NCBI GenBank assembly: GCA_030765065.1
Contig: CM060984.1
Span: forward strand, 103,459,488 to 103,523,487
From: Deroplatys truncata
Taxonomy: Eukaryota; Arthropoda; Insecta; Mantodea; Mantidae
Direction of reading: 5' to 3'
Length of the DNA: 64,000 nt
Positions 47,146 to 59,669 of the stretch are shown here, piece after piece. The translations under genes were made by a program, and so were the position numbers. The first letter of the stretch is position 1. The number at the start of each line of letters is the position of its first letter. The notes under the pieces were generated by a model. The model saw only the letters and a program-made list of their open reading frames with translations, searched no databases and had not been told where the DNA came from.

Positions 47146-49585
47146 AGCAATAGTAACAGTGGATTTGTTTTCAAGTTTTTCTAACTAGAATGTCATCAGG
47201 TTTGTTAGGAGTTAAGGTTTGAAGTATCCATTGAAAGAAATTGCGTTCTATTATTTTTCTTAAGCGCTATTTAACTAACCCCATTCTCATTTCCCAAACA
47301 TTCAGAAAATTAAAATAACGCTTGCACCATAATTAAAATTGTTGTTACCATAGCCCGAATTTCGGTGACCTAAAATATTTGCCTATGGAATCATTCTAAA
47401 GCTTTTAAAAAATACATAATAATCGCAAATAAAGACCTAATACTAAGCTTTACTTGATTTATTAAACCTAGTTAGAAAGTTATAAATTAATTTATACATA
47501 TGTATAACTGCTATAAAAGAAGAAAAAGTAAACCAGAGCGATGATATAATTTAGAAAAATAATTTAAAATTCATTTGTTTCATTTTATTCTTTGAGGAAT
47601 CTGTAAATAATACTAAGAAAACTGTTTTTGAAGCAGACTTTACAAAATTATAGATTAACTCCTTTGAGTTTTCAGATTATACAAAATACATTGAAATGAA
47701 GAGGACTTCGCACCTATGATACGGCATAAGAATAAGGACAAGAGAAACCTGGCTGTACACACTCATTAATGCAAAGAATGGAAAACTAATCTGTCTCGTC
47801 TCTAGTTTGGACATGAATTCGTAACAGAATTAACATAACACATGTTCAGGTTAAGGCTGAAAAAGCAGAAAATGCTTAATTTTGGTCACCCCAACACGCA
47901 CATGGGGGGGGGGGGGTTGCAACTCGCTGGCAGCTAAAATTCGGGACTTTGGTGTGTAAATTTAGGGGTTTTTATATTACATTGAAAGATTACATAACAC
48001 ACAAAACCTGGGGTTTATTCACAAAAAACGTTTGGCTTCTCTACATAGCTAACAAAGGAAACAGGTTAAAGGGAGATGTCACAGACCGTAGACCAGCCAC
48101 ACACGACTGGTTCCAACGACCATTTACTCTCGAGTAAAGCTAATTTCCACCACTGTGTCTAGCCAAAGCTAGACGGGTCACACCAGACAATTTCAAACAG
48201 ATTTCTCCCTTTGTCGTAGTCCGCGCCAAAAGGATGACCGTTAAGCCGAAATATATCTAAGGAGGCCCAATAATGCTACGTCTGGTAGCGACAATACAGC
48301 AAAACAGTGAGTCTGGTAATGACAATGAAATTATTATGCCATAATATGTACCTGCTTCCCTGGCATTGCCACCCCTCCAACCGCAAGTGACCTTCAGAAG
48401 ATTAACCATAAAGTAGCAGCGTGATTTTCTTCATGAATGGAAGGAAATAAGCGACTTTGTCGAGTTTTTCAACTGTAACTTTTCACTGTCAGTATTCTAA
48501 TCTGATTCAACTTTCAATGGAATTTCACTTACTTCAAATTCTCACTTCAGTAATACGAACTGGTTCAGTTTCCCATCACTTCACGTTCTTCAAAATGTAG
48601 TCTCTTGTTGCGGATGATTCACTTGCTGGGGAATCGAACGCAAGTCTTCTACAATCTCTCGCTCGTCGTTGCACTTGCTGTACGTCACACAGTCGTCACA
48701 ATTTTACTCGGAGAACCACACATGATGTTGCAGCAGAAACGCGCTCATCAACTCGCTTACTGACTCAATGACCAACTCAACTGACTGACTGACTGACTGA
48801 CTCTCCCCGCGAGAACGCTCACTTACATAGTCAATGAAATCTTCCACAGAATATTCTAGAACTGTCTGGACACACATTCTGTAGACCCGACGAAAGAGAC
48901 ATCCAGCAGATTCTGGTTTTTTGCCGATAGCGCTTCTGGTGTTTACACCGGAGAGCGCAACTTACCTTTGTTTACCTCAACTGCCTGGCGCCGACCTCTC
49001 GATTACCTTGGGCATAGCCGCTGCATCAAAGTAATTACAAAGTTACTTACTTTTCTCAATTGAAAGTAAATTTGTGATGTTTAAAAGTTATCATTAGGTA
49101 AAATGACAATAATATAAAACTGTTTATAAACTCAATGTAAATACAAGAAAATGATTAACCAAAGTCTCAATGGGTGAGAAAATTACAACATATTGACGTC
49201 AAGTCCAAAACATGCCCTAAAATAGAAAAGAACATAGAATAGCTAAAAAGACCTAATAAATATGGACTTGCATAATCTGAGACCCATGAGAAGGATTTAT
49301 GTACACGTTAGCAATATCCGTGAAACAACAGTTAAAAGTTGACGTCATCAGAATCTGGGCCCCTGTTTATTACAGGGAAATATACGTCTTTTTAGTGTCT
49401 CAGTCTCTCTGCCATTTACAGTCTAACAGCATTACTTGTCGTAAAAGGCTTTTTCTTTAGTCATTTTTAACAAATAATACTACAAGTGCGTGAATGAATC
49501 ATATTCAATGAAGTTCAAATCAATCGGGATCCACCGAACTGAGAATCATTTAACATGTGTCTTATCAGAATAAGGGAAACTGTAG
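44726..49585. other. Large unassigned region with microsatellites
   Basis: 4.9 kb without a recognised gene or repeat family. It holds (GT)n at about 46,404-46,423, (GT)n(AT)n at 47,116-47,143, a 13-G run at 47,904-47,916 and (GACT)n at 48,780-48,802. 48,600-49,030 is GC-richer and includes CCTGGCGCCGACC, reminiscent of LTR/primer-site text but unsupported by a second copy. 46,300-46,325 has a B-box-like GCGTTTGATTCCC. Confidence 0.45.
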
Positions 49586-49748
49586 AAAAAATCTGATGTG
49601 TTACACTCACATGACTTTCTCTACTCTTGTACAAACTATTTTTACAAACGCTTATTCTCCATATGCTTCATGTTAATGGAGATATCGAGATGTCAATCTT
49701 ATTGATAATTTTCTTGTAGATGCAAGGGGAATATGGTAGGTTTTAAGC
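49586..49748 (-). repeat. X repeat, younger subtype, first part (X15a)
   Basis: AATCTGATGTGTTACACTCA at the left; the X body is interrupted at TTTTAAGC by the LTR retrotransposon and resumes at 55,724. Confidence 0.9.
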
Positions 49749-50798
<1,050 letters not shown>

Positions 50799-50799
50799 T

Positions 50800-50824
50800 T
50801 TGGCGCCCACTACGTTGGGGCTCG
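50800..50824 (+). other. Primer binding site, tRNA-Lys-like
   Basis: TGGCGCCCA and GGGGCTCG, separated by a few extra bases, match the complement of the 3' end of insect tRNA-Lys; the site starts two bases after the LTR. The extra bases make the tRNA assignment tentative. Confidence 0.6.
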
Positions 50825-51169
50825 AAATACTGCCAGCGGATAACGCACCCGGAGAACCGACAACGGAAGGAAGACGACGCCGATGACGACATCAGCAACC
50901 ACCAGCAGCAGAGTGTACCGATAGACGTAGGGCAACAAGCGACATCGACGCCGCTCCATTACAACGAGGAAGCAGACATTCAGCGCAGACAGCATCAGTG
51001 TTCAAAAAGTGTAAGTGTAGTGAAGTGTTTTGTGAACTATTACAACACTTCGCAGCAGCTCAACCCAGCACCGAGTAAGTGTTAACTGCATGATACATAG
51101 GTTAATAAAATTTTGGAAGGGAGTGTATATGCAATAGATATAAGTAAACTGGGTTATGTATGTTTGTAA

Positions 51170-53458
51170 ATGCTGTTAAGAAACAAGAAATTAACCGGCA
51201 ACGATATGGAAGGTAATAGCAATGAACAAGGGGAAAATTTCACTAACAATAGCACGCGGGTAGGTGTAGAAAATGGAGATATCGAAACATTAGAACACCA
51301 AGTTACCGGATCACTTAACGCGAGCGAAATGCTGCAACAAATGTTGGCTCAATTGAGCCTCCTAAACACTAAAATATCAGAACAAGAGCAAACACTTGGG
51401 CAAACACTGACTCAACGATTATCAGAACAAGAGCAAACACTTGGGCAAACACTGACTCAACGATTAACAGAACAAGAGCAAACACTAACTCAACGATTAT
51501 CAGAACAAGAGCAAACAATAGGGCAAACACTAACACAGCGATTAACAGTACAGGAGCAAACACTAAAACAACAATTGTCCACCCAAGAACAAACATTGCA
51601 GCAGCAGATAGCCTCACAATTAAGCATCCAACATAAGGAAATCAGTCAGGGCTTAGAAAATAAAATACAGGGTGTCTTGTTAGAAATTAGAGCAAGTCAA
51701 AATGTAATCTACGAGGATGTAGAACATATAAGAAACGAACTAAAAGCAACACAGAATAGTGTAGAGGTAGTAAGGAAGGAACTTGTCGTGGAAATAGACG
51801 CCATCAGGGCACAACAAATTGTAAGCAATGAAAACTTAATATGTACAATTAGTGATAAGGCAAGGGAAGAAGCAATGACAGTCTGTGTAGCATTACAGAA
51901 TAAGCAGCAGGCAGTGGAAGCAGGGGTAAATGATAAAATTAACAAAATAAGGGAGACCATAGAGGCACAGAATAGCTCGCAGATAAGCGAGATCGCTAAA
52001 TTAAGGGAGGAACTGACACAGACCGTCAATGCTCGCAGGGACGCACTAGCGGAAATCGAACCGCGACCCCAGGGAGCCACGGACGCGCGAATTACCTCTC
52101 AGGTTTCCGCGCTTTCGTCGTTCCAGTGTAACAACCCGAGTAGCGAACCGAGGTCGAACGAACCTGCCTGCACTCCTTCGGCCTCACCGCACCCGGCAAG
52201 TGAAATGTCAAGCACCGTAGGGCCTCTGCAACAATGCAATATACCTATACAATTTTTGAATGAACTGCCAATCCCCAAGTTCAACAGTGAAGTCGATAAT
52301 GCGAAGCAGTTCATTAATGACCTCGAATCTTATTTCGCGCTTAGGGGAATTCCCGACCGTTACAAAATGGTAATTATAAAAAGGAGCTTGATAGGCCCGT
52401 CCCTGAGTTGGTTTCGATTGACGGTAGGCGAGCATGCACAATATGAACATTTTAGGTCTGCATTTTTGGAAAAATATTGGAGTGGCGTTGCACAGTACAG
52501 AGTGCGCGCAGAAATAAATAATGGCCGATACAGGGATGAGAAGCGTGAGTCGATGGTTGACTACTTCTTGCGACTCGGCCAATTAAGCCAACTCCTGGAC
52601 CCACCGATGCCCGAAGGTGAATTTGTATCCCTCCTGACACGACACTTCCCAGACGTTATACGTCATCACCTCGTGGTAGCACGCCCGAGGACGCTGAGCG
52701 AAGCCATTGAACTACTTACCGCTCTGCAGGGGTACGGAACGCGGGAAGAAGATAGGCCCAGAATCAGGACTGAAGGCAGACACAGTGATCGGATAAATTC
52801 GCATCGTAATGATGGGACGAGGGCACAAGGTGCGTTGAACAACTACTCCACAGTCCGACAGCGTTATCAAGAGCCATTTGCAAGAAATCGGGAGAGAAGC
52901 TATAGGCCCTGGAACCAAACGGGCACGGGTAGGCCACCGAGGCAACATGAGGAGTATCCCGTTCACTACCTGAGATTCTCCAGGTACCCGGCGAATAGTA
53001 GACAACACTGGGGAAATAACCTCCACGGTGGAACAGCGGACAGGCCAAGAACGCCTCCGAACCGCCCAGAAACTCCCCCGAACCGACCTGGAAACACCCC
53101 GGGCAGGCCTAGGACACCTCCGAACAGGCCAAGAACGCCTCCGAATTGCCCAGAAACTCCCCCGAACAGGCCAAGGACACCTCCGAACAGGCCAAGAACA
53201 CCTCCAAGCCGGCCAGCGACCCCACGACATAGAGATGAGGACCATGGGCTCTCAAGCATGCCTACGTACAGCTACGCATGGACGCCGAGCGCGTATCTAT
53301 CACAGACACGACAGCCGCAAAATGTCCACCGCGAAATGGATGACGCGATAGGTCACCGAAGCGGGGCAATGGCAGGACAAAGTATAGGCCAATGGATAGG
53401 CCCCAGTCAAGGATCGTGGCCACGACGGTCGGAAAACTGGAGACAGGAAGAATTGTAG
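51170..53458 (+). CDS. gag-like ORF of the LTR element
   Basis: 762 codons, apparently whole. Order: a short acidic N-terminus; a glutamine-rich tandem repeat (about residues 70-145) of a ~15-residue unit such as EQEQTLGQTLTQRL, predicted coiled coil; a longer helical region; then a retrotransposon-gag domain (about residues 360-525) with PIPKFNSEVDNAKQFI, GPSLSWFRL and FRSAFLEKYW. The tail is basic and proline-rich with repeated PPNRP units. No CCHC zinc knuckle is visible; the Arg/Pro-rich tail may bind RNA instead. Gag proteins of this type assemble the particle in which reverse transcription occurs. The start was taken at the first ATG of the frame; ATGs slightly downstream are possible. 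Confidence 0.85.
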   Translation: MLLRNKKLTGNDMEGNSNEQGENFTNNSTRVGVENGDIETLEHQVTGSLNASEMLQQMLAQLSLLNTKISEQEQTLGQTLTQRLSEQEQTLGQTLTQRLTEQEQTLTQRLSEQEQTIGQTLTQRLTVQEQTLKQQLSTQEQTLQQQIASQLSIQHKEISQGLENKIQGVLLEIRASQNVIYEDVEHIRNELKATQNSVEVVRKELVVEIDAIRAQQIVSNENLICTISDKAREEAMTVCVALQNKQQAVEAGVNDKINKIRETIEAQNSSQISEIAKLREELTQTVNARRDALAEIEPRPQGATDARITSQVSALSSFQCNNPSSEPRSNEPACTPSASPHPASEMSSTVGPLQQCNIPIQFLNELPIPKFNSEVDNAKQFINDLESYFALRGIPDRYKMVIIKRSLIGPSLSWFRLTVGEHAQYEHFRSAFLEKYWSGVAQYRVRAEINNGRYRDEKRESMVDYFLRLGQLSQLLDPPMPEGEFVSLLTRHFPDVIRHHLVVARPRTLSEAIELLTALQGYGTREEDRPRIRTEGRHSDRINSHRNDGTRAQGALNNYSTVRQRYQEPFARNRERSYRPWNQTGTGRPPRQHEEYPVHYLRFSRYPANSRQHWGNNLHGGTADRPRTPPNRPETPPNRPGNTPGRPRTPPNRPRTPPNCPETPPNRPRTPPNRPRTPPSRPATPRHRDEDHGLSSMPTYSYAWTPSAYLSQTRQPQNVHREMDDAIGHRSGAMAGQSIGQWIGPSQGSWPRRSENWRQEEL

Positions 53459-54170
53459 CGTTCCCAGGCTCAACCTCGGAGAATGCGCGCAGGTTCTCGC
53501 ATTACACAGGGAACGAAAACAAAAATACCAGAAGAACCATTTTTATTGAATATTTGCACATTGGGAAAAGGCATTAACGTGGTAAGAATTTTCACGCAAC
53601 AACTGTGCGAAGGGAGAGATCTTAACGACACGCCTCTGCAGTCAGCTGATGAATCGGAAGTAGGTCAAGCACCCCAGTATTGTGAGTTAAACACAGAAAA
53701 TGAAAATGTTTATTTCGGTGAGAGACCGGACGACTTGCAGGTAGTCAGTGATCAAAACATGACCCTATCAGGTATACGCGAATATGTAGCATCAACAGAC
53801 TGCTTAAACCATCAAGAGAAAGAAGGAATACAGACGTATGCATATGTGTTGGAAAGGTCCTTATCGGATATCACAAACCTTCGGGGACAGGGTATTTCAA
53901 CTCCAACAGTTAAGGACCGGGAAAATAATCGGTAGGTACCATCTATCATTGATTCGCCCATTCAAGCAGGATCAAGGAAATTTAGTAGAGTCGGATAGGG
54001 AAAATGTACAAACGCACTCGGAACACCAGTAAGAAAAGTCATAGTATGCGAACATTGTTTACAAACAAATTGGTAGCTTTGGGATAGCAATGTCCTGTTA
54101 AAACCGTGTGCTTGACATTCACGATGTTAATGACATACAGTAAGAAAACCGAACAGAATGTATACCTGGC

Positions 54171-54262
54171 AAAAAAAAAAAAAAAAAAAAAAGGTACCAA
54201 AAGGTGTCTTGAGTGTGGAGGCTGCTAATAGCTTCAAGAAAACCAGCATTGTATGTAATGTG

Positions 54263-54318
<56 letters not shown>
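54171..54318. repeat. Poly-A run and (GA)n microsatellite inside the LTR element
   Basis: 22 A at 54,171-54,192, then (GA)n at 54,264-54,318. Both lie in the element's 3' interior. Confidence 0.9.
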
Positions 54319-54321
<3 letters not shown>

Positions 54322-54721
54322 TGGAACTAAGATGTGTAATTAAAAAAAAAAAATTATTGTTTGAAGAATGTATTGTGTGTATAAGCAGATTTCTTAAATG
54401 TAAATGTTTTGTAGCCTGGTTGTTGACGGCCAGATACTATGTAGATTGTTTTTCTTTTACTTGGTGAAAATACTTGTGTAAATTTGAAATTGTATTGTGT
54501 ACAGTGATTGAAATGTATTGTGAACAGAATAAATGTGTAACGGTGGGCTCGCCATCAAATCGTCGTAAGCCACTGACTAAAAAATGAATGAATAAATAAA
54601 TAAAATGATAAATGAAAGGAATAGAGGGAGAGAGGGACTTTAGATTAGCTTAGATGGGACATTAACGATAAACCCATCATCCAACCTAAAGGTCCGATGA
54701 TAAGTTTACCGTCAGGGCATA

Positions 54722-54748
54722 TGAAGCTGGTTATCGAGACCCAGGAGA

Positions 54749-54806
<58 letters not shown>

Positions 54807-55723
54807 TACGATCGAACATAGCGACGAAAATGTGCTGAATTCATGTTAGGAATGGGTTTTGGAGGAAAGACAGAGAAACAAAGTTTGCTCCCTCGAAGCA
54901 GAGGTATTTTACCTGCGATGGTCAACGAACCTGCATACCGGAAGCCTCGCCTTTATACTTTTGGCTCGGACAGGGTTTACAACGGTTCCCAAGGCTTAAA
55001 AGGGTGAGGAAGTAGATGTGCCTTATCTACGATCTAAGAATGTTCGGGGGAAGATTTTAAAACTCAAAATAAGCTGTAAGAGGCAGATGTGAAAGTTGTC
55101 ACGTGGGGGTAGCCAATAACAAAAAAAAATCATGAAACAAAAATTATAGCCAATCGAAAGATCGCGTAGGCATCATATGATACGTTTGAACTTAAAACAG
55201 AACGAAACTTAAGAAAGGGAGAGGGGAAAATTCTAGAGTTTTGGCGAAAGGCGTGAAGGAGGAAAGACACGCCGAGACTAGTCGGGTACAAACTAACCAT
55301 GACAACGGCCGAGGCACATTCCGGTACAAATTAACCACGAGGACGCGACGAAACAGAATTAGAACAAAATAATCAGAAGATTAATAGCGTAAAAGTGAAG
55401 TTGTGAAATCTAGGCAATTCGAGGGCTAGTCGGAGAAACACATAAGTAGCGACTTCGAGAGTAATAAGAATAACAGTGGTTTCGACGACGAAGGTGGCGG
55501 GTTGACCAGATAGGAATCTACGTAACAAAATAAAGATATCACCCAAACTTCTCCGGCAGTATTATTAATCTCATCAAGGCAGTGTCACCACCCCTGAAAA
55601 ACAAGAACCTCAGCTCTACCGAATCAAATCCCAAATCCCTGCCATCCAAACCACGAACCCAGGACTCTGAGTACACTGAAACAACTGCCAGGAACAATAC
55701 AGATGCGTCAGAGGTCAGCGTCA
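54722..55723 (+). repeat. Right LTR of the gypsy-type element
   Basis: 1,002 bp with the same ends as the left LTR; (AAT)n at 54,748-54,806; AATAAA at 55,529. Almost identical to the left LTR outside the microsatellite. Confidence 0.92.
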
Positions 55724-56451
55724 AAGCGATAGTCAAATATTTTAACGCTGGTTGCTATGTGGCGCATTCCATTCTCTTTGCATGTCCAGAACATAAAAAA
55801 AATGAATAACGAAGTTGAGAAAAAGTATAAGTATTGGAAAATTTAAGGGAATAACAAGCAATATCTCGCAAACGCTTCACTCAACAAAAGAAATGCATAT
55901 GACATAAATTATGTATTTTAACGCGATCTACATTTTTCGTGTAGTAAAAGTTTGTCTATCTCTTATGGTTTACCAGTTATGAAAAAGTCGTTCATAATGA
56001 AGAATACTTTTGGAGACATTCCCAGAAAATTCGAGATATACATTTTATTTGCCATGACAATATCTTAAACATATGATATTTTAATCAAAATCGTTAGAGC
56101 CGTTTTTGAGAAAATTAAAATTTTCGAAAAATGTTCCATATAAAGGGTAGTCTGGGGTGGGGGATTTTCTTGAAAACCTTCGTGTCGCATCTCTGAAAGA
56201 TACTGAACCTAAATACCACGTTTGGTGTTTATCCGACTCTTCGTTTTTGAGTTATGCTGTTCACAGACACACAGACACACAGACACACAGACACACAGAC
56301 AGACACACACACACGGACATGTTTCCAAAAATGCTTTTTTTGGATTCAGTGAGTCTCAAAACATGTATTTCCGGTGAAATCTCGGTATCGAAATTTTGGG
56401 TGGAATACAATACTTCCCCTACTTACTATACGTAGTAGAGAAAGTAAAAAA
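55724..56451 (-). repeat. X repeat, younger subtype, second part (X15b)
   Basis: It resumes at AAGCGATAGTCAAATATTTT and ends CGTAGTAGAGAAAGTAAAAA. Together with X15a the copy is about 886 bp once the 4-bp duplication is discounted. A (CACAGA)n tract lies at 56,264-56,314. Confidence 0.9.
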
Positions 56452-56454
56452 ACC

Positions 56455-56975
56455 TTTTAGGTATAGGTGATTCGATGGAAGGGGACACGCACGCTGCGAC
56501 CTGCACAGATAGATCTATTGTGACTTCCGCCTCCAGGAGGAAAGGATGATGTGAAGGAACCGCAGGAGGCTACAGGCCGTCCATAGAGACGCGCGGAATT
56601 CCCTAAAATTTCGAAGCTCACAGACCCGTTCCACTGCTGGAGTCGTCAAGAGAGGTCAATGAACAACCCCCCAATAAGCAGTCCTCTGGTTTCCAAGAGG
56701 AGTACTCTTTGTATTGAGCATACATTCGCGCCATCTGTCCGGCACCGCCATAGGCCCGAAAGCTAAAACCATATCTGAAAGATCAAAATGAAACGGAATG
56801 AAAAATAAATTATGGAAAGGAAATCGTGGTAGAGAGAAAGAAAAGAACACCCCGGCATTCGCCTCCAGACCCCAGGGAAAGCACGAAAACTCCATAGTTC
56901 AAAACCGGCTGTCACCGGGATCAAACCCGGGACTTAGGGAATGCGATTCGCACACTGCACCACTTCGCTGTATCA
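56455..56975 (-). mobile_element. SINE-like repeat, family S-IV, reverse
   Basis: The minus-strand head GAAGTGGTGCAGTGTGCGAA with B box GGGTTTGATCCC (reverse of 56,918-56,929) leads into GGAGGCGAATGCCGGGGTGT. This resembles the S-IV head and body at 10.9 kb. The 3' limit is uncertain. Confidence 0.6.
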
Positions 56976-57639
56976 CTTCAAACGAGGCTTCAACTCGGGA
57001 CACACAGAGTGAAAGGAAGACATACTGCTTCCTCACCAAGGAAGTGGGCTGTCCTTAGTGATATGAATGCTTCCTAATGAGGAGAGGGCTTGGATACAAC
57101 ATTCTATCAGCGACGTCTGTTAAATATTATCCGTGGAAACATGAAGCAAATGTAGTTATTCTCGAGTTACTTTGTGCCCATATCCACTCTCCTATAATTT
57201 AAGTAAACTCTGTTTACATTATATTTGTGAGTTTCGTGTACACTTTCATTCTACCAAAACCGCATGAATAGTAATGCCCGTTTTGGAAACTCCAAGACGG
57301 TAATTCTGGGAACATCATGCAGCTAACTTTGTACCTACAAATTTCCTACCAGAATCTCCAACTTAGTGGTTCAAGCCCTATTAAGTTACAAGCAGCACTC
57401 CTTTAATCCCAGAAGTTTAACTATATAAAACGGGTTAAATTGTGTATCTGCCTTTAGCAGTACTCTTGGATTATACCAAGGCAAATTCTAACATCCATTA
57501 CTAGAAATAGAGAGGAAGGAAGATAGTGAAAGGGAGAGAGGATAGAGTAGAAGGATATAAACGGGGAAAGACAGAATCTTCGTAGTTGACGCAAGCGTTA
57601 AGAAATGAATGTCAAGTTTCGCACACATTTTTTGTACTT
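56976..57639. other. Unassigned sequence
   Basis: Nothing recognised. Confidence 0.45.
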
Positions 57640-58230
57640 TTTTACTTTCTCTACCGCTTACGAACAGCAAGTAGGGGAAATACTACATTCCACCCAAGAT
57701 GTCGATACCCAAGTTCACCAGAAATACGCGTTTTGAGATCCCCTCAATCCAAAAATGCATTTTTGTCAATGTGCATGTGTGTGTCTGTGTATGAACAGCA
57801 TAACTCAAAAGTCGGTGAAATACCAAACATGGTATTTAAGTGCAGCATCTTCAAAGAATGCTACACGAAGGTTTACAAGAAAATCTCCCACCACGAACTA
57901 CTCTTAGTATGGAAAACTTTTATTTATTTTTATTTTCTCAAAAATGGCTCTTAACTTTTGATTAAAATCCGGTTTTATTAAGATTATTGACAATTAAATG
58001 AATTTGTTGAAATTTTTGCAAACAGTCTCTGGAGTCCTCTTCATTCTGAATGACTTTTGGATAATTGTAAACCGTAAAAGATATACAAAATCTTACTACA
58101 CAAAAAATGTAGATCTCGTTAAAGCACTCAACTTATGTGAAATTCAATTTGTTTGGCATTAACCATTTCCGATATTTTCTTTTTTATTAGTTTGAATTTT
58201 CAATTACGTTATACCTCTCTCAACAGCAAA
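57640..58230 (+). repeat. X repeat, forward, first part (X16a)
   Basis: It starts TTTTTTACTTTCTCTACCGC. X order is kept to GTTTGAATTTTCAATTAC, then the copy is interrupted by SINE S-V. Confidence 0.8.
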
Positions 58231-58255
58231 TCACTATTCTCCCTCTTTCCCTTTT

Positions 58256-58483
58256 TTAGTTTAGCGTCCTTAAACCGGGAAGATCACATTTGACAATGAA
58301 TGAAGGATGCTCAAATGAGCCCGGGTTCCATAGAGCTTAAAGCTACCCGACATTTGTCTTTTCAAGATAAGGCAAAACCCCGAAAAAACCTCATCTGGGT
58401 AACTCACCCTAACCGAGATTCGGCCTCGCGACCTGTTGAATGTGGGCCGACACGCTACCCTCACACCACAGAGGCGGGAAATT
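58256..58483 (-). mobile_element. SINE, family S-V, nested in X16
   Basis: The minus-strand tRNA-like head includes CTCTGTGGTGTGAGGGTAGC and a degenerate B box; the body GGTTTTTTCGGGGTTTTGCC follows. The antisense reading (MSPGS..., NRDSASRP) is of the kind this SINE leaves in cockroach gene predictions. It sits between the two halves of X16. Confidence 0.65.
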
Positions 58484-58494
58484 GTTTTCTTAGT

Positions 58495-58731
58495 TCCTTA
58501 TTATGTTCATGCAAAGAGAACAGAATTTCAAAGCCATCACATATCGTCCAGCTTTGAAAAGTTTTGACTATCCCTTTAGCCTGCTCTATTCGTCTTGAAC
58601 CTACAAGGAAAATATGTAAATTGAGTAACGAATATTTATGTGTATTAACAAGTAGATAGAAAAGTAAGCTTGTGTAAGAATACTTTGTAGAAGAGTGAGT
58701 AGAGAGCCATATGAACGCAACACATCAGTGT
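58495..58731 (+). repeat. X repeat, forward, second part (X16b)
   Basis: It continues X with GCAAAGAGAACAGAATTTC and TTTTGACTATCCC to GAGTAGAGAGCC...CAACACATCAGTG. Older 3' subtype. Confidence 0.7.
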
Positions 58732-58747
58732 ATTAGTAACATTTCCC

Positions 58748-59523
58748 TGTGTGTGTGAGTGTGTGTGAGTGTGTCCATGAACTGCATAAATGAAAAACGA
58801 AACATCAAACTTAGTACTTAATCTTTTACATCGCTACAAATATATTTTTTTTTTTAGGTTTTAGGTTTTTAGATGGTTACTTTCTCTAATTTCATATTAC
58901 ACTAACTACAGTAACTTTTCAACAATCAAATTAGGATATTTATAGCCTTTATAGTATAAAAATATTAACATTTTCGCAAAAAAACTGTTATGTTTTATAA
59001 TAATAATCAGCAAACTCCATTCAACTGAAAGCAAATGTAACCGTCAGGATCCAAGCGTGCCATTACGCCACTTGACACATTTGACTGCAGTCGTGGTACT
59101 CGAACTCGTGACATTCGGCTTTGAATGATGGCCGTTTTTTTCGATTCGCTCTAAGGATCACACCTATTTGAATCACTTCGGTTGTAATGTCGATGAAAAG
59201 GATATAAAAGCCGATTTGGCAATTACAGGAAGAGCGGCATACGTAGGAAAATAATTCCGGCAAAAAGGATTAAGTTCAGCGCCTTCAAGGATGCGACATG
59301 AAGTTACTCTATTGCACTAACCTTCAACAATAAAATTAGGCGATTTATTTCAAAGCCATTGCATAGCGATATGCTCTTTTATAATGTGACTGTAGGTTTT
59401 GTATTGTACAACGAAATGCGTGAAATGTGTGAACTCTGGATTAACAAGAACTATAATAAGCTTTTGTAAGAATAGTTTGAAGAATAGTGAGTAGAGAAAG
59501 TAATGCGAATGTAACACATTAGA
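58748..59523 (+). repeat. X repeat, forward, strongly decayed (X17)
   Basis: The GT-rich tract and AAATGAAAAACGAAACATC at the start and GTGAGTAGAGAAAGTAATGC...AACACATTAGATC at the end are clear. The middle is poorly preserved and may hold another insertion. Confidence 0.6.
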
Positions 59524-59669
59524 TCTTTAAAGTCATATTATTATATGATACACCTGAAATCTTACAGAAATAATATAAATAAATTTCTCCTAAAATAGAA
59601 GTAATTATGTTTAATTCAAAAGCTCTTGTTTTCTGTACTTAGGTGGTTCTCACATAAAAACACTGGAAC

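Noticed and set aside
51379-51600. CRISPR-like or satellite array
   Set aside because: The 42-48-bp repeats are in frame inside gag and encode a coiled-coil; no spacers.
51369-53259. Long minus-strand frames opposite gag
   Set aside because: Shadows of the repetitive, proline- and glutamine-rich gag coding strand.
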